Notes: generated by a model from the sequence alone, not told the origin. 64,000 bases of DNA from Cordia subcordata (GCA_028554755.1 JAPTOF010000005.1:5093501-5157500); one strand, 5' to 3'; shown: positions 34,001 through 49,000, numbered from the stretch's first letter. Program-made: numbers and translations.

Positions 34001-37000
34001 CATAGCATCCCACCAACCAGGGTGAGCACAGGCCTCTGTCACAGACTTAGGAATGGAAACAGAAGAAAGGAAGGCAACAAAGGATGCATATGAAGGAGAT
34101 AAAGACGAATAAGAAACAAAGTTAAATATTGGGTGCCGAGTGGTGCAAGGACGATTACCTTTACGAAGAGCAATGGGTAGGTCAAGATCAGATGATTGAG
34201 CCAAAACTGGATCTGGAGACGACGAATCAAATGATACTGGGGCAAGTGGCAATGGACGTGGACGGCGTGAGTAAACTTGCAGGTCCAGTCAATTTAGACG
34301 TGCAATAGGAGGCAATGGAGAAGTGGACTCAGGAGTGGAAACAAGGTCCAGAATATGAGAAGGGACCAAAGGCATATCAAAGGTAGGGACTGGAAGTTGT
34401 AAAGACTCCACCACAGTAGTAAAAGTGTCAGTTGAGGAGAAAAAAGGGGTACTTTCTAAGAAGGTAACATCAGCTGACACAAACCATCGATTCAACTCAG
34501 GAGAGTAGCACCTGTAACCCTTTTGACGTCGAGAGTACCCAAGAAACGCACACTTGATAGATCGAGGACCTAGCTTGTCTACCCCAGGGAAAAAATTGTG
34601 AACAAAGCAGAGACATCCAAAAACCTAAGGAGGTAGCACATAAATAGCATCACGAGGGAACAAAATGGAGAATGGTATTTGATCATGTAACACAAACAAC
34701 GGCATACGATTGATAAGATAAGACGATGTAAGGACCGCATCATCCCAAAAACGAAGAGGTACATTTCTATGGAGAAGAAGTGTACGAGCTGTCTCAATTA
34801 GATGGCGATTCTTTCTTTCAGCCACCCCATTCTGTTGTGGAGTATGCGAACAAGATGACTGATAAAGAATGCCATTAGAAGATAGAAACGACGAAAAAGA
34901 AGAGCAGAAGTATTCTTTTGCATTGTCACTTCGAAGAATCTGAATAGAAACCCCAAATTGTGTTTGAATTTCAGCATGAAACATGGTAAAAATAGACAAT
35001 ACTTCAAAACGTTCTTTCATTAAAAACAACCATGTCATACGAGAATAATAGTCTATAAAAGTAACAAAATAACGAAACCCAAATTTGGAAGTAGTTCGAC
35101 AAGGACCCCAAATGTCAGAATGAACAAGAGCAAAGGGGGCAGCAGCCCGTTTATTGACTCGATTAAGAAAAGAACTACGACTATGCTTGCCTAACTGACA
35201 GGACTCGCAGAACAATTCTTTGACTACCCCTAAACTAGGAACCATTTTCTTGAGATTAGGCAGGGAAGGATGACCGAGACGAGAATGAACTTGTTCTGGT
35301 AAGGGAGCAACAACAAGTGTGGTAGATGAAGAAACATTGAGATAGTATAGTCCTCGCTCCTCACACCCAGTACCAATCTTCGCGCCGGTCTTCAGATCCT
35401 GGATCGACACAACATCAGCAGTAAATGTCATAGAATAGTGAAGTAGTTTGGTCAGCTGACTAATGGATAAAGATTAAAAGGAAAGTTTGGAAGATACAGA
35501 ACAAATGATAGTGGAATGGAAGATGTGGGGTGTGCAATACCAATTCCACGAGCAGAGGTAGATAACCCATCTGAAATGTGACATTCGAAAACATACCAGG
35601 TCTAAACTGAGAGAGTAAACGGACATTACCACAAATATGATCAGATGCACCAGAATCAAGAATCCAAGGACCAAGGTCAGGTACAGTACAGGTCATAAGA
35701 GCTGTGGATAACCTAGTCTGAACAAAGGAGGCGGTCGAAGTAGGATGCATAGCTTGTTTAGAAGCCTTAAACTGCAGGAACTCAGAGTATTCATCTCCTG
35801 TAACAGTCACCGAAGCAGGAACTGTAGAAGTAGAAGGCTCAACCAAATTTGTTTGGACTGCATCAACAACTTGAGAAGAACGACCATGAAGAGTCCAACA
35901 ATTGTCGCGAATATGACCAAGTTTATTACAATAACTGCAACGAGGGCGCTGATCATTTGAACGCCCTCCCCCTCGCCCAGAAGCGCCACGACCTCTACCA
36001 CGACCACCACGATCAAAGTTTTCGTCACGGGTTGAGGTAGGAACAACTAAAGCAGATTGTTCATCTTGAGAACCAGAAGTCAAAGAGTAGGGCTGAGCAC
36101 GCCGTACTCGAGCATAAGCATCATCTAAAGTGGGCAAGGTAGAACTAGATAGTAATTGAGAACGTACAGCATCAAAGGATCTTATACCATGTTATAAAGA
36201 AAGAGGACACATATGGACAGAAAGAAAGACTCAAAAGGCTTAATACCTTTTAGGGTATTAGCCTACTCTATTTATAATACTATGATAAGGAACAAATACT
36301 ATATCTCTTCCGATGTGGGAGAGAGACTTATTACAATAGCAACATAGTATATTATTTAACTCTCTACACTTAACAGTTTTCATTAGTGAAACAGTAAATA
36401 ATCTACAATAAGATAGAAGGGGGTGTCTCACCTCAAAGCGATTCCAAAAATATAGGATGAGGTGTTGCATGAATGAGGCAGCAGTAGAGAGAGCTAGGTA
36501 AGAAAATCCTGTGAAGGTGCACAAGTCAGGGGCGGCATCTTAAAGGAAAGATGTGTCCATCAAATCTTTACACTTCTTTCAAGCGATCAAGACATACCAT
36601 CAGTATAAGAAAAGAAATAGATGTGGAAGACCAAAAAGTAGAGCAAAAAGAAGCGAGGAAAGAACTTCATTGATATTGGAGTCCTGACACTGCAGGTAAT
36701 TGACAAAGTTAAGGGTTAGACAAAGCATGCAATTACCAGGACAACAAATTTAAGGCTACATGATTCTGGAAGTAACATATTCTACTGCAGAAATTTCAAA
36801 CTAATCAATGACTCAAACTTCTATAAGTATATAAATAGCAGAAGAAAAGAAGGGAGAAGCTAAAGAGGGACAGATAGAGTCACGGAGCAAGACCTGATCA
36901 ATGTGAACAGCTCAGACAACCAGACAAGAACTAGGACCATGAAAGCCAGTAGCTGGTCATCATAAAACTCGAACAAGAAAAATAGTACACCAATCATGAT

Positions 37001-40000
37001 CTGCACATCCAACATAAACATGATTAGGTAAGGGCCTGATATGATGAACCAGACAAGTGAGGGACAAAGAATATATTAGAAAAGAAAATTTCTAAGTTAG
37101 GAAAACAGATGTATGCTTACCGGTACAAAAACTAGGGATTCAATCACGTGCACAAATATCAATTGGAAAGTTGGAAGCCTGTGTCGAGCATGATGTTGGA
37201 GCTGCGCTGCAGTTTTCAAACTTGATGTTATACAATGCAGAAGAAGCAGCAATGTGTTATACGGTAATTAGATCACCATCAAGAAAGATCCCCAGTTGAC
37301 TAAAGGCCTTCTAAATATCTGCTAAGCATAAGATGGGTTAAAGACGCATCTAAACCAGAGGCTAAGATCAGAGACTTGGAACATTCCGAGTTTGAGAAGA
37401 AATCTAAGGGAGGTGGTGCATATAACGGAAACTAGGGGGATTAACAGAGCTTCCACGCAAAAGATGAAATAATTACAGGAGCGAGCTATGAATATTAAAA
37501 GGATAGCCTTCAAGCTTTCCTAAAATACAATCGGGATGGTAGTAAGCGAGGACTTGAAGGAAGATGTAGTTAATATCAAGAGGTGTGGCACTATAAATAT
37601 TTTAGTCAAAATGGTGTTAGGACAGGATAATCATAACATTATTACTGCATATTGCCCTTAGGTTGGACTAGGATATCAAGGAGAAGTTTTCGGAAGATTT
37701 CAAAGAGCCTCTATGCAAGCGAACCGACAAGGACAGAAGGGGATTGGATAGTCACGTAAGGCAAGTTAAAGATGGCTGCACTAATGTAAACGAGGGTATG
37801 GTTTTAGGGCTAGAAATGATGAAGCAAAGACTATATTAGACTTGTCAGAGCATATGACTACCAAAACCGTGTCAGAGCATATGACTACCAAAACCGTCTT
37901 TTAGGAGCAACAGTAATATTTCATAACATGTATGGATGGCTCTTCAAGGACGAAGATCTAACTTCTTTATTATTGCAAAGGATAGTTTGGCTTGTTAGGT
38001 GATCCCAAGAGAGTGTCCAACCATCCATCATAAATTATTGGTTTTGGATGCACATCTTCAAGAGTGGGTGAAGAAAAGGAATTTATACTAGCTCATTAAG
38101 TTTAAACGGGTGAGAAAGGTTCTCATTTAAAGAGGAAGCATTAAGGAAAGAAGTCTTGGAGATCAATGGGAGTAGTCTCAAAAGAATAGGTCAGAAGGAG
38201 AGCTTCAAAGACATCTATTAGGTGTGAAGGTGCAGAGGTTGTGCAAGAGTAAGAGGTGTAGAGATGAGCTAAAAATGAGTTGAATGAGACACCCAGATGA
38301 GATCTTGAGAGGATAGAACTGATAGATGACGTGGCTGTTAACAAGATTATGACATTATCAAATGGTTTGGTCTGGTTTGCAGTTTAACATATCAGTAAAA
38401 TATTTTCTAATTATGTATGTTTTGTGTAACCAATTTTATAAATTGTTCCACACATTTAATGTAGTATAGTGCCTCACCTTTTCATACTACACATCAATAG
38501 GTATGCAAATTCTGGCAGAATAGATAAACAACAGTAGAGAACAGTACTTGTAAACTTTAGCATGCGAGATTGTGTCTCCCTCAATGTAAATGAGACTGAC
38601 ATTGTGGTTGTGAAGAAGACGAACAGAGACATAATAAGCACACCACACTTGGTAACAAGATAATCTGCAAAAAAGGAGCAAGCCAGAAATGACAAGTGCT
38701 GAGTTGTCTCATAAATAATTATGACCAAGATATTACATGTTTGAATCCAACTGATGCTTAACCCTCATTAGATCACCAACACCATGGTGCACTCACAATC
38801 ATCAAGAAACAGCCTAAATTAGATGAAACCAAGGCGGGTAAACAATATTTGACCATGCAATTACAATGGCCCAACCCCACCTAGAAGAAATAAGGCTTTG
38901 ATTGATTTAACATGTTTATGCAATTATAAGAAAAATTCTCGGAGCTTCACCAGCATGTTGCACAACCAAGTACTTTCAACTATATGTTAGTCACCATGCC
39001 AAACAGTAAAGTTGGATATTTAAACATTACACGTTATTTTTATAAATGGTTCAATAGAAGGCACAAACAAGTCTCTAAAGAGAACCAAAAGGAACATGCA
39101 TATTCTGTATGCACAAAGAAAGGAATTTTGGATCAAATAATAAGATATAAAGACCAAAAAGAAGAATATGAAAATATAGACTGACAGTTAGAAATAGAAA
39201 TTCAGACATGAATACAAAATATATATATGCCAAATAAGGCCTGTACAAGACCTAAGAAACAGAAGATGTGCTTTAAGATACCGCCTTTATAGTAGGACTG
39301 AAAAGAGAAGGTTAATATTTCAGTATGGAATATTCTACAAGCAAAGAGTACAAAATATAAGTCAAATGAAAAAGATTAAAATGTAACTTTCCTTTGTTCT
39401 ATAAAACTATCCTCCAATCAAACATCCTCTTGGTCTATTACAACCTCATTACACATTCCCTCCAACTACAACCATATATTTTGTGAAAATTTTAGGGGAA
39501 ACAAGGTAAATGATCTCAATAATTGCAAAACCACATTTTTCTGGAAATATGAAAATTGATTATTAGAATGACAATGGCAATTATAGATGTTACGTATTAA
39601 ATTATAATGTAATACATCTCTCTCCCACGTTGGAAGAGATTAATAACTTTTGTCTTTTAAAATATTATAAACAATGCACGCTAGTCTATAAGGAGTACGA
39701 AACCTTTTATTTCTCCCTTATACACTAAAGAAGAAGATATTTGGAAGTGGAGACATTTCTCATTAATTGGAAAAATGAGATCATACAGGTATTTATAGTA
39801 GTAGCCAGCAGTAGGAAACATAACAACTAACTGCCTCACACACACATTCTCTCCACTGCTATCTGTAACTAGCTAGACAGCTGGCAAACTTCACAATTAA
39901 TTACAACACACTCTGATATTCTTTTAGACTCTTCTATTAGCCCCCCTCAAGCTGAGCTTGGTAATTCACCAAGGGAAGCTTGCTTCTAAGATAGCAAAAT

Positions 40001-43000
40001 TGTCTTTGAGAGAGTGGTTTGGTGAAGATGTCTGCTAGTTGCTTATTAGTAGGTAAGTAAATCAACTGCAATGCCTTGCTTGTAACTTGTTCCTTAATAA
40101 AGCGATAATCAATCTCTATGTGTTTTGTCCCGCCATGAAAAACTGGATTGGTGGCCAAAGCCATAGCAGATTGATTATCACAAAAGAGCACAGGTGTGTG
40201 AATAGGAAGATGCAAATCTTGAAGCAGATAGGTTAGCCACTTGATTTCAGCTACAGCATTAGCAATGGCTCTATATTCAGCCTCTGTGGAGCTTCTAGCC
40301 ACTATTACACGAAGAGACCAAGTTTGGACCAAGAAAAATGGAATAACCTGAAGTTGATTTCCTGTATACTGGATTGGAAACCTAATCTGAATCTGTATAG
40401 CCCATTAAGTCTACATTTCCTTTGACAAATTTGAGCCCCAACTACAGGGTGCCTTTAATGTACCTTAAGCACCTTTTAAGGTCTTGGAAATCTCCCTGAG
40501 TTGCTGACTACATGTGTTGGCACAAGCTGTTGACAATATATTGAATATCTGGCCTAGTCAGAGTAAGGTATTAAAGAGCCCCCACTATGCTCTAGAAGAA
40601 GGTTGGATCAGGGAAAGGAATGAAGAAGTCAACAGCCTTAAATGGTTTGCTCAAGGTGGGAACAGTCACTGAATTGCATCGTGCCATACCAGACTTGGTT
40701 AACAAATCCATAGCATATTTAGTCGGGTTTAAGACAAGCTCAGTAGATGTCCTGTGTACTTCAAGACCTAGGAAATAGGATAAAATCCCTGGGCTTTCCT
40801 GACCACCATGTACCCATCGTCATCATTTGCTCACGTCGCACATGGTCTCACGCACTAACAGCCACCGTGTGATCTTACGTGCCACCTTTGGTGTCTCCAC
40901 CAACAACCGCCTTTTCCCTCCATAGTCGGTTTTCTATCCTATTTCCATTCCTACAGTCCATGTCTTAAAAAACTCCCCCCATCACCTTTTTTCTTGAAGT
41001 GTCATCTTGTTGCCAAAGGCTATACACAAGTTTATGAACTTGATTATGGTGACACATTTTCTCTTATTGCTAAAATGTCTTCTGTTGGTACTTTTCTTTC
41101 TTTAACAGCTATATATATCATTGGTTACTTCCTCAATTGGATACTAAAAATACTTTTCCAAATGAGAATCATGATACGGTGGTATACATGGAGCAACCGC
41201 TTGAATTTGTTGCTGAGGGGGAGTCTTAGAAAGTATGTCGTCTAACGAAGGTTCTCTATGGTCTCAAACAATCTCTTAGGGCTTGGTTTGTACATTACAG
41301 TACTATAGTTCTTGAGTTTTGGTTTGACTAATTGTAATATGCATCATTCAGTGTTCTACAGAGGCTTCCCTAGGAAGTGGCTCTTTTCTAATTGTATATG
41401 TAGATGATATTGTCATAACTGTTGATGAAACTTCGAGGATTAATCATCTAAAGATTTTTCTCCATTAGTGATCCCAGAACAAGGACTTGGGACAATTACA
41501 CTGTTTTTAGGCATTAAGGTTACACAATCAAAAGAGAGATTGTTTATTTCTCAAAGCAAATATTCGTTATATACATTAAGGTAGGATTACTTGATCCATG
41601 ACCTTGTGACGCCCCTATGGATCCCAATGTGAAGTTTCTACTAGATAAGGGGGGAATCAATATTACATCGAGTTTAGTTGAGAAACTTAATTACCCTAAT
41701 GTCACTCGACAAGATATTTCATTTGTAGTTAAGTTGTCAGTCAGTTCCTGAACTCTTCATGAGAAAGGCATTGGTAAGTCGTCATTCAAATTCTAAGGTG
41801 TATTAAAGGTTCACCTAAGCAGAGCTATTTTACACTAGTTGAGACACATGGAGATTATTGGATACACAAATGCAGATTGAGCGAGGAATCCTTCTATTAA
41901 AAGATCTACCTCTAAGTATAGCGTGGTTATTAGAGGAAAACTTGTTTCATAAAAAAGTAAGAACAAGATGTAGTTGTGCTTTTAAGTGCAGAATAAGAAT
42001 TGAGCAACTGGAGTGCTATCTCTAAGCTTATTTAGGTTAAAAATCTACTCAACGATATGGGATTGACTACTCTTGCCCAATGAAACATGTTAGTGATAAT
42101 CAAGTTGACATTAACATTACTACAAATCTTATATATCACGAACGAACTAAACACATTGAAATAGAATTTCCACTTTAAGTGAGAGAAGTTGTTGTCCTAA
42201 GAGATTGTTACTTCTTATGTTAGCTCTTGTGATCAATTAGCTCATTTGTTTACAAAGTCTGTTAGTGGTTCCCCAGTTAAATATATTGGTAACAGGTGGG
42301 GTATTTATGATATATATGCTCCAGTTTGAGGGAAGCGTTGAGTATCTCCCCCCACATCGGAAGAGACATAATATCTTTTTATCTTTTACAATAATATAAA
42401 TAATGCATGCTTTCCTTCTCCCTCAATCTTCTTTCCAATAGAATTTAGAAAATTGGAGAAATCAGGAGTTTTGACTTCAGGTCAAATAGAGAAAAAGATC
42501 AGCTAGCAGTTTTTTGTGGCTCCTAACTCTTCTCCATTCCGACAGCCACTCTATCCCATCACAAACTTAATGCAGTCTCTCTCTCCCCTAACACCATATA
42601 TCACACGAATCTATAATGGTTCAAAAAATCTCTACCACTAAATAGGCCCTAACTAAAGAGCTTGCTCTAGCAATTCTATACATCTAATTGAACAAAGACT
42701 AGTAACTGATGTATCAGTATTATCACCAGATATTTGGCCACAGGATCCCTATCGAGCTTTCCTTGATCTTGCCCAAGCAATACATTTCTTTGCTAACCTA
42801 GACTCCTCTGAGTGGTATAAACATGGGGTGTATCAAGATTTCCTAACCCAAATCATCTTTTTTATCCAGAAACATAATGGAGTAACATTGTTCCTACCTT
42901 GTGGTTCTCTATGGCTGGCCAACCATGGCATTGAATTGTTAAACGTATGTATTTCTTACTATTTATGAAACAACATACATTGCTCAAGAAATACTAAATG

Positions 43001-46000
43001 ATTTCTAAAACTGCTCTCAGAAGAAACTATTTTTATACTTCTTGTAGCTAAATCTTGCACAACTCATAATTTTTCAACGCAAAAGTAACTAACAAGCACA
43101 CAGAGGAAGAGCAAGCTCTTCAGCAAGGGAAATCTCAAAGAGCAAAGAAATGCAGCTTTTCCATTAACTTATGAAGCAATAGTGACAATCCAACAAAAGG
43201 ACAAGCCTCTATCTTGAAACATCAGAAGCCCTAATCTAAAAGTGCTGTTCAAATATGCAAAACAGAAGATAATCACATCATCCTATATGTAACACAAGAA
43301 TTTAAAGAGGGATCAGAATGCATGCAACATTTCATTATTCAAAAGATATGCCTCTTCTATATCCTCTCTGCAATAGAGTATGGATTTCTGCAAGAAGTTC
43401 TTCAGAGACCTTCAAATTCTTGTAGAAAGTGGGACGCTACAGTTAATACAAGTTCAAAACTTTCTGCAGCCTATAGAAAACCCAATCCTCATATTTCCCT
43501 CTCATTTGTTTTCAATCCCCAAAATAGATAACACAAAAACATACTGAAACACCAAATATTTTTTTACTCTAAAGCTGATCAGCTAAAGCTCAGTTGCCGT
43601 AAAGGAACCTCACAAAGCTCAAGTCATTAAAACAAAAATCAGCCAGTAGCATGATGTTTTAAATATAATCAACCCTTATCAATACATGCTAGATTAGTAG
43701 GTTAGTATTGAACGAGATATTAGTAGAATCAAGTCGAAACCAGGTTTTGACTCTCAATTTATTCTCGAATATTGGTGAAACAGTTAGAAATTCCTCTTCT
43801 CAAATTACTAAAGGATGCACATACCAATGAATCTAAATGATTGTATAGCTAGCAGCATTGAAAACAAACAAAAGGAATATTGAGACTGCATGAGAATCCT
43901 ACCTCCAAATCTAGTGGAACTTTCAGGTTGCTCATGTGCGTAGGTGAGATTATAGAACTCTTTTGTCTGAAAATTATAGAGATATCCTGCATGTAAGTAC
44001 CAAGTATTGCCATATATTACTGGTTCCATTATACCACTGGAGCAAAATAACATTCAAGCCAAACCAATTAATCAACATTGTAGTGACATTAAGCGCACTA
44101 ATTTGCCAACTGTCCTAGCAACAGGAAGAAAGATTCTGTCCATGCTACAGTATGATGCATAATCAGAAATAACACAGAGAGGAGAGGTCAGTATACCATG
44201 CATATTAAGAGAGAAGGTCGAGGGAAGCTAATCCCTCCCAATGTCTTGCCAAAAATCTTTTATATGTGCCAAACTTACTAGTATCCAATGGGGCTACTTT
44301 AGTATGTTAGTTTCATCTTACAGTCCTCGAGAAGTTTGTGAAGTTCCCAAGTTAAATCTTTTTTTAGAGTCTCCTATCCAAATATGGGAGTGTCAGATGT
44401 ACAGTTGGAAATATCAAAGAGAAGCAATCATATATAATGGTCAAAAAAGAGACATCAACATGTAACACAGATGGAAACGGGAGGATTCAACTGGAGGCAC
44501 CTGCTCCCCTCTTGACATTATGCCAAAACCGTACAGGCCATACTAGTGTCAAAATAGTAACACAGATTGAAAGAGGAGGATCCAACCGGAGCACCTGCTC
44601 CTCTCTTGACATTATGCCAAACCGTACATGCCATACTAGTGTCAATATGGATACTTCAGTAAATTTGTTCACTTACAGTCTTCAAACAGGTGGCAGAGTC
44701 CCAAGTTATCTTACAGCACTAAAGCAGCTTGACACAGTTCCCATGTTTTCTTTACTTAAGATCCTTGCCTCTGAAAAGGTTTCATTTTTTTCTCTTTACT
44801 TTTCTTTAACTTTGACCACACCTCATACTCAAATCCTAATTTTCTTCTCTTCTTTTTTGTCAAACAAGATTATAAGACCAAAAGAAAATGAATAAAGCAA
44901 AAACACCAGGATAAAGGACTATGATGCTAAGAGGAAAGCGGAGAAAAGAAAGACTACAATAAAAATTTTAGTTGGAAGACGCAGTAACGAGGTCCTCTGT
45001 AATTTACTCAAGCCAATAAGACATCTCTTGGTTTTCTTTAGCACAGTATCCAAAAGATTCATTGATGAAATTCACAGCTTACGTTATTCTTAATGATTAC
45101 TTAATGTATATGATCATACTCTTTAATTTACAACATGTATAGTCACAAAGACTTATTATGGAACTAGTCTCTAAATTATTTCACATCACACAAATATATT
45201 AGATGGAATAAACGTTTGTTGAGCAAATTATGTTAATAAAAATGTCAAACGGTTAACACTTTCATCTAGTGAGTTTTGCCCCCCTAGACAAAAATCCTGG
45301 CATTATAAGGAACACACAGCAAGTATCTATCATAAGGAGAACTATGACTTTGATATTGTCATTACTCTTGTATGTGTTGCATTATATTGGTATACAGTAG
45401 GTGTTGTATGGATTAGCTTCTAAAAGGAACTAGAATAATAGTGGTTAGGAGCAGTACATGGTATTATTCGGGAGTTAGTTACTACTGCTGTCCAAATCAG
45501 TTATATAACTGATTTGCAGGTGTAAAAGATTCCTGGAGCATTCTATAAATACTTGATGTATAGTTCATTTCACATAATGAAAATCAAACTTCTCTTTCTT
45601 GAGATGTCTCTCTTCTCTCTTGATACCAAGAGAAAGTTCAATCCTGGCTCCTTTTTTCTACCTTATCTCTCTCTAAACCCCTACCTTAGGGTGTCCTCCA
45701 GTTTTCTTCTCTACAATGGTCTAATCTCTATTGGAGAACACTTTTCGAAGCTTCAACGTCCATTAGCAAGGTTTTCAAAGCCTTAGATTTCTCTGCAGAT
45801 CACTTTTTCCAGTTTCCTTCAACAATTTTCATTAAGCTGTTTCTCCACTGTTACTCGCAACTTGAAGCTCTTGCTTCATGGCTTCCACATTTACCCCAGC
45901 TATTGACAACAATTTATCCACTGAATAGTCATCTGACCTCCAATGCTCCAAAATGTAGCCAGCTTGAATCAACTCAAGCTTGAAAACTCCAACTATGGCC

Positions 46001-49000
46001 TATCGAAAGCTCAACTCCAGGTGATCCTCAAGGACACGGACTATTGATCAGGTTTCTGTAGCAATTTCATGTCCTTCCAAGTATCTCACAACCTCAGCAG
46101 GAGGCTGCTGCTTACACCAAACATCAAACTCATGATCGATGTCTCAAATCATGCTTATTTGCCACTATCACTCCTTTGCTACTGCAAGTCCTTTATCTTC
46201 CTACTACAGCCCTACACTTGCTGTTGGTAATGACCAATCACTTCCTATTCAAGGAATGACTTACGGTACACTACCGTCATCTACTCATTTAGTTCCCAAT
46301 GTTCTTTTTATTCTTAAGACTTCTGTCAATCTTCTTCCCATTCATAAGCTAACCAAAGATAGTGATTGTTCTATTCTTTTAGCGGCCCGGGAGGTGGTCA
46401 GCTTGGACAACTCCACTCATTCCACTCTGTACAACACTCCTTGTGCCAGAGGTCTATATTCCCTGTCCACCAACACATCATCTCACACCACTCTTTCTGC
46501 CAAACACCTTCCTTCCAGTTGCAACACGATTATGAAGGTTCCAGACCATATGGCACGTCAGACTGGGCCATCCCTCAGTTCCTGCTGCAGAAATTCGTTC
46601 ACAGTTCCTACACATCAGCTGCCTCACTCGAGTTCAGACTGTAAGTCATGTTCTTTAGCTAAGAATGACAGGTTGTCTTTTCCGGTTTCTACTTCTCTAT
46701 CCATATTGCCATTTTAACTTTTACACTCAGATGTATGGGGCCCTGCACCTATGCCCTGAACGGGTTAAAGATTCAATATTGTACTCATTGATGATTTTTC
46801 CAGATTTGTATGCATTTACCCTATGAAGCATAAATTAGATTCCTATTCTGCTCTTATCTTTTCAGACTATGGTTCAAAATCAATTTAATTCTTCTATCAA
46901 ACCCTTTCAAACAGAAAATGGTACAGAGTATATTAACAGCTAGTTCAGGACTCTTTTGCAATCTTTAGGTACAGTCCATCTCAACAGAATGGCTGGTCTG
47001 AGAAGAAGCATAAACATCTTATAGAAACAACTATTGCACTTCATCAAGCTCATTTGACACAAACCTCTTCTCTTCAAAAAGTCTCTCTTTGAGATCCTCT
47101 ACCACACATCACCTGGTTACACTTTCCTTAGCCTTTGAATGCTTATGCTATCCATGGTTGAGGCCCTACAATAAACATAAATTATAATTCAGATCTGGTC
47201 CTTGCATATGTATGCATCGTTGCCCTCAACCAAAGGGTATAAATGCATGGACTTGGTGAGTCACAAGGTTTACATCTCCAGATATGTTCAGTTCAATGAT
47301 TTTTCCCCTATCCTGTCTCCTCATCTACTACTTCCTTAACTTCCGCCAGATTTCCTTTTACTTTCCAGTTGTCCTCTACACCTGTTTGTGAACTCTCTCC
47401 TCAGTATCCTCCTCTATCCTGAATCTGATCTTCCCACTGCTCTTTCTATGGATAATAGTAGCTCTTCTATAGTTTCCTTGCCACCAAAACATTCTTTGGC
47501 TCCCAACTTCCCCGATTCATCTTACACTTAATTTTGCCCTGCCCCCAAAGCAGTTCATCCTCCAGTTCACCTGGTTCTCATCCAACAGTTCCTCTTATCA
47601 TTCTTCTATTTCAACTTCAGATTCCATCGCCCACCGCTCCACCCTCTTTACTCCATCCTTGCTCACAAGATCAGAAACAGGGCGCTTGCCACCCCCAATC
47701 TACCAGCTGCATACTCTAATTGCGAATCTAGTACTCATGAACCATCTGCTTATAACGAAGCTTATAAGCATGATTGTTGGGTTCAGGCAACGGAGGAGGA
47801 ATTTCAGGATTTACAGCAGCAAAATACCTGGAGTTAGTCCCTATACCTTCTAGAAAACAGCCTATAGGATCTAAATGGGTTTATAGAATCAAACACACTC
47901 AGATGGTACTATGGTAACGTACAAAGCCAGGTAAGTATCTAAAGGTTATATCCAAGAGGTTATATCCAAGAAGAGGGCATTGGCTACACAAAGACATTTA
48001 GTCCTGTGGTAAAAAGCCAAACCATTATAGTGATATTTTAGTCGGCCCTTCATCTTAAATGGAAGCTCAGACAGCTGTATGTTTCCAATGCATTCTTGCA
48101 TGGGCACTTGAATGGGAAAGTCTAAATCACATATACCTAGGGCTTTGCTGATCCTACCAGGCCTGCCTATGTATAAGCTCGAAAAATCACTCTATGGCCT
48201 GAAACAGGCCCCAAGGGCCTGGTATGCTATGCTCTCTAGTTTTCTTCCAAGCCAGGGGTTTCAAATGAGTACTGTGACTCATCTCTATTAATTCACAACA
48301 CTTCCTCAGACTTCATCGTGCTAGTGTATGTAAATAATCTCATATTGCAGCTAGTTCAGAGGCTTTTATTGCTTCCCTCGTCACTGTCATGAGTAAACAG
48401 TTTGCTATGGACTTAGGGATGCTCTTCTATTTTTAGGGAGCTTAGGTTCAGCTACACCCACAGGGCCTTCTATTCTATCAGTCTAAATAAACTCTAAGGG
48501 CATAATGCAAAAGACTGGAATGGCAGACTGCAGACCTGCCATCACTCCTACTCTTTCAAGTCCTACAGATCTACCGCTTCAGCTACTGCCCGTTATACCA
48601 ATCCTACACAGTTTTAGAAGTTTGGTTGATGCACTCCACTACCTTACAGTTACTAGGCCTGATTTGAGTTTGCTATTAACACACGGCCAACATCTGAATT
48701 CTCCCACTGTGGCAAACTTCATTGCAGTAAAAAGGAATCTCAAATTTACTAAAGGAACACCACATCAAGGTATTCCATCTCAGCCTTGTTCATCATATCT
48801 CCATGCTTATTCAAATTCAGATGGCAAAGCCGATGACAGAAAATCAACTTCTGGTTTTGCAATTTTCCTTGGCCCTAACCTGGTTTCTTGGTGCTTCAAG
48901 AAGCAGCACACAGTAGGAAGATCCCTGTTGAGACTGAATACAGGGCTAAAGCACACTCAGCAACTGAGATAAAATGGCTTATATATCTGCTGCAAGACCT

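Larger units (their letters stand above)
32324..36375 (-). mobile_element. Young Ty1/copia retrotransposon in intron 13
   Basis: Two ~185-bp LTRs (36190-36375 and 32324-32508), each running 'tgttaag'...'tataaca' on the minus strand, differ by 4 substitutions and 1 indel. A perfect 5-bp target duplication 'gtttt' flanks the element (32319-32323 and 36376-36380). The primer site 'tggtataagatc' follows the 5' LTR, and the purine tract 'gagggggag' (32509-32517) precedes the 3' LTR. It lies in the same orientation as the host gene, so its LTR polyadenylation signals could act on the gene transcript. The N-terminal half of gag and the usual leader are missing. Confidence 0.95.

Noticed and set aside
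47534..47853. Ser/Pro-rich frames as host exons
   Set aside because: They fall in the integrase-RT linker of the decayed copia in intron 7.
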